Assembly: GCA_002400445.1 (NCBI GenBank)
Contig: DGQO01000042.1
Location: 1-9,013, forward strand
DNA: 9,013 bases
Direction: 5' to 3'
DNA from: Chitinophagaceae bacterium UBA4412
GTDB taxonomy: Bacteria > Bacteroidota > Bacteroidia > Chitinophagales > Chitinophagaceae
Shown: positions 5,340 through 9,013 of the stretch, in pieces
Numbering within the stretch: position 1 is the stretch's first letter
How the letters are laid out: each line of letters begins with the position of its first letter
The notes under the pieces: generated by a model
The model's input: only the letters and a program-made list of their open reading frames with translations
What the model was told of the DNA's origin: nothing
Database searches by the model: none
Translations under genes and position numbers: made by a program

Positions 5340-6599
5340 ATGAGCAAGAAACACCTTTTTTGGTTTTTGCTTTTTCCGATGGCCTTATCTGCACAGCCTA
5401 CCATGAAGTTGCAGGAAGCTTACGACCTGGCACAAGCGCATTACCCGGTGAGTAAGCAAAAGGAACTGATCAACCAAACCAGTTCGCTTACGCTGGAGAA
5501 TATTGCTAAAGGGTTTTTGCCGCAGTTCTCCTTAAGTGCGCAGGCCAGCTATCAGTCGGATGTTACCCGGCTGCCCATTCAGCTTCCCGGTCTGCAGGTT
5601 ACGCCACCTGCAAAAGATCAATATAAGATCGTGGCAGATGCCAGCCAATTGATTTACGATGGCGGCGTATTGAAAGATCAAAAAAATCTTCAGCAATTAA
5701 AAGCTCTCACAGAGCAAGAGCAGGTAGATGTGCAACTTTACCAATTGAAGGAACGCATTAACCAGGTTTTCCTGGGTGCTTTATTGTTGGATGCTCAGCT
5801 TCAGCAAGTCTCTCTCATTAAAGCCGACCTGCTTCGGGGCATCAGCCGCACAGAAGCACAGGTAGTCAATGGTGTAGCTTTTCGCTCTAACCTCAACTTA
5901 CTCAAAGCTGAAGTGCTCAAGACAGAGCAACGGGAAATTGAAATCACCGCATCTAAAAAAGGACTTTTGCAAGTACTGTCTTTGCTCATCGGCAAGCCGT
6001 TACAAAGTAATACTGTTCTTATCCCTCCCGGTGAAACGATTTTACTGGACAGCATCATCAGCCGGCCTGAGCTAAAATTATTTGAAAGCCAGCAGAAATT
6101 ATTGGATGGCCAATTGCATTTGATCAGCAGTAAGAATATGCCCAAAGCAAGTTTATTTGCACAAGGTGGATACGGCCGTCCCGGGTTAAATATGTTGCAA
6201 AACGACTTTGACCTTTTTTATATCACAGGCTTACGCCTCAACTGGAATTTTGGTGGATTATACACCCGGAAAAATGAAAAGCGCCTTGTGCAACTCAGCC
6301 AGCAAATGATAGTCGTGCAGCAAGAAACTTTTTTACTTAATAGCAATACTGCTCTTGCGCAGCAAATGGCAGAAGTGCAGAAACTGCAATCCCTTATCTC
6401 AAAAGATACAGCCATCATTAGTTTGCGCACCGAGGTGAAACTTGCAGCAGAAGCGCAACTGGCAAATGGTGTAGCCACTGTAATCGATTACTTGCGTGAG
6501 GTAACTGCGGAAGACCAGGCAAGGCAACAACTCATTTTGCACAGCATACAATTAGTGCAAGCCCAAATAAATTATTCAACTATTTCAGGAAAACAATAA
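5340..6599 (+). CDS. TolC-family outer membrane efflux protein
   Basis: This 419-residue protein is the outer-membrane and periplasmic tunnel of a tripartite exporter. Residues 1-18 form a signal peptide with a likely cleavage at LSA|Q (A18-Q19). Two outer-membrane-factor repeats are visible. The first has the transmembrane beta segment near 62-74 (PQFSLSAQASYQ) and the family motif QLIYDGG (103-109), followed by long coiled-coil helices (~112-215). The second has beta segments near 268-308, ending LNWNFGGLY, followed by helices ~309-408. Length fits the family. The gene begins 5 bases after the repressor stop, and its stop codon shares one base with the next start, so it is translated as part of the operon and is probably the channel dedicated to this pump. 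Confidence 0.93.
   Translation: MSKKHLFWFLLFPMALSAQPTMKLQEAYDLAQAHYPVSKQKELINQTSSLTLENIAKGFLPQFSLSAQASYQSDVTRLPIQLPGLQVTPPAKDQYKIVADASQLIYDGGVLKDQKNLQQLKALTEQEQVDVQLYQLKERINQVFLGALLLDAQLQQVSLIKADLLRGISRTEAQVVNGVAFRSNLNLLKAEVLKTEQREIEITASKKGLLQVLSLLIGKPLQSNTVLIPPGETILLDSIISRPELKLFESQQKLLDGQLHLISSKNMPKASLFAQGGYGRPGLNMLQNDFDLFYITGLRLNWNFGGLYTRKNEKRLVQLSQQMIVVQQETFLLNSNTALAQQMAEVQKLQSLISKDTAIISLRTEVKLAAEAQLANGVATVIDYLREVTAEDQARQQLILHSIQLVQAQINYSTISGKQ
6587..6590 (+). promoter_or_regulatory. Ribosome binding site deciding the adaptor start
   Basis: AGGA lies 8 bases before the ATG at 6599 and 14 before the second in-frame ATG at 6605. The spacing favours 6599, which also overlaps the stop codon of the preceding gene by one base. 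It lies inside the last codons of the TolC-family gene. Confidence 0.5.
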
Positions 6600-7546
6600 T
6601 GCATATGCAAATCAAACGTATCGCCGCAATCTTTGTGCTTCCCATGCTGATGACAGCCTGTAAAAGCAACCAGCCTGATTTTGATGCTTCAGGAAGTTTT
6701 GAAGCCGATGAAGTTATCGTCTCTGCAGAATTGCCCGGCAAAATTCTCCGCTTTAGTGTAGAGGAAGGAAGCAAACTCGCCCAGGATAGTGTGGTAGGCA
6801 AGATAGACGCAGAAAATATCAACCTGCAACAGCAGCAGGTAGAAGCAAGCATTGCTGCGTTAAAAGAAAAAACCGCAGATGTAAACCCGCAGGTACAATT
6901 GCTGAGGGATCAACTGGCTGTGCAGCAAGCTCAAATTAAAAACCTGATGCATGAAAAGCAGCGAACGCAAAATCTTATTAAAGCGGATGCCGCCACGGGC
7001 AAGCAACTTGATGATCTCAATGCGCAAATTGATGTGCTGAGCAGGCAGCAGGCTGTAACAGAACAGCAAATAAATGTGCAGCGAAGTAACGTTGCCACGC
7101 AAAATCGTGCTGTGATGAGTGAAACAGATCCGCTTAAAAAACGTGTGGCCCAGCTCAACGATCAGGCGGGCAAATCCAATATCGTGAATCCCGTGAATGG
7201 TACTGTACTTACGAAGTATGCGGAGCAGGGAGAAGTGACCGCACCGGGTAAAGCGCTCTATAAAATAGCCGATTTATCTTACCTGTACCTGCGTGCCTAC
7301 ATTACCGGAAATCAATTGCCCCAGGTAAAACTTGGCCAGCAAGTGAAAGTGCTCACAGATGATGGCAACGGTGGTTATAAGTCCTACAAAGGCACCGTAA
7401 GTTGGGTTTCGGATAAAGCAGAATTTACACCTAAAACCATACAGACTAAAGAAGAGCGGGCAAACTTAGTGTATGCCATCAAAGTGAGGGTGCAAAATGA
7501 CGGGTTTCTTAAAATTGGTATGTATGGCGAAATGAATTTTGAGTGA
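6599..7546 (+). CDS. HlyD/YbhG-type membrane fusion (adaptor) lipoprotein
   Basis: This 315-residue periplasmic adaptor should link inner-membrane ABC permeases to the TolC-like channel. The N-terminus is a lipoprotein signal with Cys21 (L17-M18-T19-A20-C21); Met at -3 is less usual but tolerated. The first lipoyl half-motif is at ~33-70 (AELPGKILRFSVEEGSKL). A long Gln-rich coiled-coil hairpin spans ~73-190, and the second lipoyl half is at ~195-225 (IVNPVNGTVLTKYAEQGE). Beta-barrel sequence runs to the end. At the hairpin tip, R122-x3-L126-x6-T133 matches the RLS-type TolC-docking motif of adaptors such as MacA and AcrA. It overlaps both neighbours by one base. The resemblance is to YbhG, which works with YbhF-S-R in E. 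coli. Confidence 0.92.
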   Translation: MHMQIKRIAAIFVLPMLMTACKSNQPDFDASGSFEADEVIVSAELPGKILRFSVEEGSKLAQDSVVGKIDAENINLQQQQVEASIAALKEKTADVNPQVQLLRDQLAVQQAQIKNLMHEKQRTQNLIKADAATGKQLDDLNAQIDVLSRQQAVTEQQINVQRSNVATQNRAVMSETDPLKKRVAQLNDQAGKSNIVNPVNGTVLTKYAEQGEVTAPGKALYKIADLSYLYLRAYITGNQLPQVKLGQQVKVLTDDGNGGYKSYKGTVSWVSDKAEFTPKTIQTKEERANLVYAIKVRVQNDGFLKIGMYGEMNFE

Positions 7547-8463
7547 TGCTGGCAGTAAGCGTTAACCATATCAGGAAATCTTATGGCAAGAAGCAACCCA
7601 TTGTTGCGCTTGATGATATTTCTTTCGATGTAGGTAAAGGAGAATTATTTGGTCTCATTGGCCCCGATGGTGCAGGTAAAACTACATTGTTTCGCATCCT
7701 TACCACGCTCTTACTGGCAGATAGTGGGTCTGCACAAGTAGATGGTTTCGATGTGCAAAAAGATTACAAGGCCATCCGCAGCAGGGTAGGTTATATGCCC
7801 GGCCGCTTCTCGCTTTATCCTGATCTTACGGTTGAAGAGAACCTTTCGTTCTTTGCTACAATTTTTAATACAACCATAAAAGAGAACTACGATCTTATTC
7901 ACGATATCTATGTGCAGATTGAGCCTTTCAAAGATCGTCGTGCAGGGAAACTTTCGGGCGGTATGAAGCAAAAGCTGGCACTAAGTTGTGCGCTCATCCA
8001 TCGCCCCTCTGTTTTGTTTTTAGACGAGCCCACCACCGGCGTGGATGCGCTGTCTCGTAAAGAGTTTTGGGAGATGCTGCGTAAGTTAAATGAGCAGGGT
8101 ATTAGTATCCTGGTATCCACGCCTTATATGGATGAAGCGGACTTATGCGACAGGGTAGCCCTGGTGCAGCATGGAAGCATTTTATCCATCGATACACCTC
8201 AGCAAATTGTGAATGGTTTTTCTTACCCCATGAAGGCTGTGAAGTCGCCAAATATGCTGCAGCTCATGAAGAATTTACAAAGGGAAAGTTTTGTAAAGGA
8301 TGTGTATCCTTTCGGAGAGTATCATCACGTGGTGCTGCAGGATGCACCGGCTATTGCTGCATTACAAAATTTTGTAGATGATCATAAGGAAGAGCAGGTG
8401 CAGTGGAGAGATGCAGAACCCAGTATAGAAGATTGCTTTATCGCATTAATGAAAAACACATGA
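7546..8463 (+). CDS. ABC transporter ATPase, YbhF N-terminal-half type
   Basis: This 305-residue cytoplasmic ATPase corresponds to the first half of the fused E. coli YbhF. It shows Walker A GPDGAGKT (39-46), signature LSGGMKQ (136-142), Walker B VLFLDEP (156-162, catalytic E161) and D-loop T164-G-V-D167. Two key positions deviate: the Q-loop residue is Gly86 (GYMPGRFSLY), and the H-loop His is Pro193 (STPYMDEA). A C-terminal regulatory extension (~205-305) ends in the SIEDCFIALM motif, as in YbhF and DrrA-like proteins. The start is taken as the ATG at 7546, overlapping the adaptor stop by one base; the GTG just before it (7543) is the alternative. Its stop overlaps the next ATPase start by 4 bases. 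The substrate is unknown. Confidence 0.93.
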   Translation: MLAVSVNHIRKSYGKKQPIVALDDISFDVGKGELFGLIGPDGAGKTTLFRILTTLLLADSGSAQVDGFDVQKDYKAIRSRVGYMPGRFSLYPDLTVEENLSFFATIFNTTIKENYDLIHDIYVQIEPFKDRRAGKLSGGMKQKLALSCALIHRPSVLFLDEPTTGVDALSRKEFWEMLRKLNEQGISILVSTPYMDEADLCDRVALVQHGSILSIDTPQQIVNGFSYPMKAVKSPNMLQLMKNLQRESFVKDVYPFGEYHHVVLQDAPAIAALQNFVDDHKEEQVQWRDAEPSIEDCFIALMKNT

Positions 8464-9013
8464 CAGATTCAATTGCCATTTCTGCGCATGAACTTACTAA
8501 ACGCTTTGGTCATTTTGTGGCTGTAGATCATATCAGCTTTGAAGTGCGCAGGGGAGAAATATTTGGTTTTCTTGGTGCAAATGGCGCCGGTAAAACTACG
8601 GCTATGCGCATGCTTTGCGGCTTATCATTGCCCAGCAGCGGGACCGCCACTGTAGCGGGTTTTGATGTATTTCGGGAAACGGAAAAAATAAAAAGCAGTA
8701 TCGGCTACATGAGCCAGAAGTTTTCTTTGTACGATGACCTTACTGTAAAAGAAAACCTGAAATTCTACGGCGGCATCTATCATAAATCTTCCGCCTTTAT
8801 AAAAACGAAAACAAAATATATCCTGGAGCATTTGCACCTGGAAGCATCAGAAAATGTATTGGTAAAATCGCTGCCCCTGGGATGGAAGCAAAAGCTAGCT
8901 TTTTCCTCTGCTATTTTTCATGAGCCGGAAATCGTGTTCTTAGATGAGCCCACTGGCGGCGTCGATCCTGTAACCAGGCGAGAATTCTGGAACATGATTT
9001 ATGAAGCTGCGGC
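8460..9013 (+). CDS. ABC transporter ATPase, YbhF C-terminal-half type (partial)
   Basis: The gene starts at the ATG overlapping the previous stop by four bases (ATGA) and is cut by the window end after 184 codons, so no stop is seen. It has Walker A GANGAGKT (39-46), a normal Q-loop Gln86 (GYMSQKFSLY), Walker B IVFLDEP (158-164, catalytic E163) and D-loop G167-V-D169. The signature motif is degenerate: LPLGWKQ (138-144) replaces LSGGQ-type sequence, the same change as in the second half of E. coli YbhF. The H-loop lies beyond the window. It should pair with the preceding ATPase to make a heterodimer driving inner-membrane permeases, expected downstream. Confidence 0.92.
   Translation, partial: MTDSIAISAHELTKRFGHFVAVDHISFEVRRGEIFGFLGANGAGKTTAMRMLCGLSLPSSGTATVAGFDVFRETEKIKSSIGYMSQKFSLYDDLTVKENLKFYGGIYHKSSAFIKTKTKYILEHLHLEASENVLVKSLPLGWKQKLAFSSAIFHEPEIVFLDEPTGGVDPVTRREFWNMIYEAA

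Noticed and set aside
5801..6145. 114-codon minus-strand open frame inside the TolC-family gene
   Set aside because: It is antisense to coiled-coil coding sequence, Ser- and Leu-rich, with no motif.

Overview
The window looks like an ordinary chromosomal segment of a Bacteroidota bacterium, most likely Chitinophagaceae or a close relative. The grounds are moderate GC, several exact matches to the Bacteroidota -7 promoter element TAnnTTTG close to starts, few Shine-Dalgarno sequences, short lipobox lipoproteins, and a homogentisate dioxygenase of the type I associate with that phylum. The taxon is an inference from style, not a database match. I see no rRNA, tRNA, CRISPR array, insertion sequence, prophage or attachment site. 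No stretch longer than 300 bases lacks a gene.

Layout. Positions 1-408 (minus) hold the N-terminal part of a TPR lipoprotein that runs off the left edge. It is divergent from a PD40/TolB-like beta-propeller lipoprotein (536-1633, plus), which ends at a clear terminator hairpin. A two-gene unit follows: a small four-helix membrane protein (1744-2178) and a 151-residue conserved protein of unknown function (2188-2643). It converges, with 6 bases between stop codons, on a minus-strand YfcE/MJ0936-type metallophosphoesterase that starts at TTG (2650-3156). A 200-base gap leads to homogentisate 1,2-dioxygenase (3357-4514), an enzyme of tyrosine and phenylalanine breakdown, which ends at a strong compound terminator.

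From 4681 to the right edge there is one tightly packed operon: a -7 promoter element, a perfect palindromic operator, a TetR-family repressor, a TolC-family outer membrane channel, a HlyD/YbhG-type lipoprotein adaptor, and two ABC ATPases. The last ATPase is cut by the window end. The genes are 5 bases apart or overlap by 1-4 bases. The set parallels E. coli cecR-ybhG-ybhF-ybhS-ybhR, with two differences: TolC is built into the operon, and the two halves of YbhF are separate genes. Inner-membrane permeases (YbhS/YbhR type) are expected just beyond position 9013. Together these would form a trans-envelope exporter controlled by its own repressor; the substrate cannot be read from the sequence.

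I did not find a wholly new system. The most informative signals are the repressor operator with an extra half-site reaching into the start codon, and the pair of ATPases whose missing catalytic motifs are complementary, which predicts one working and one degenerate ATP site.
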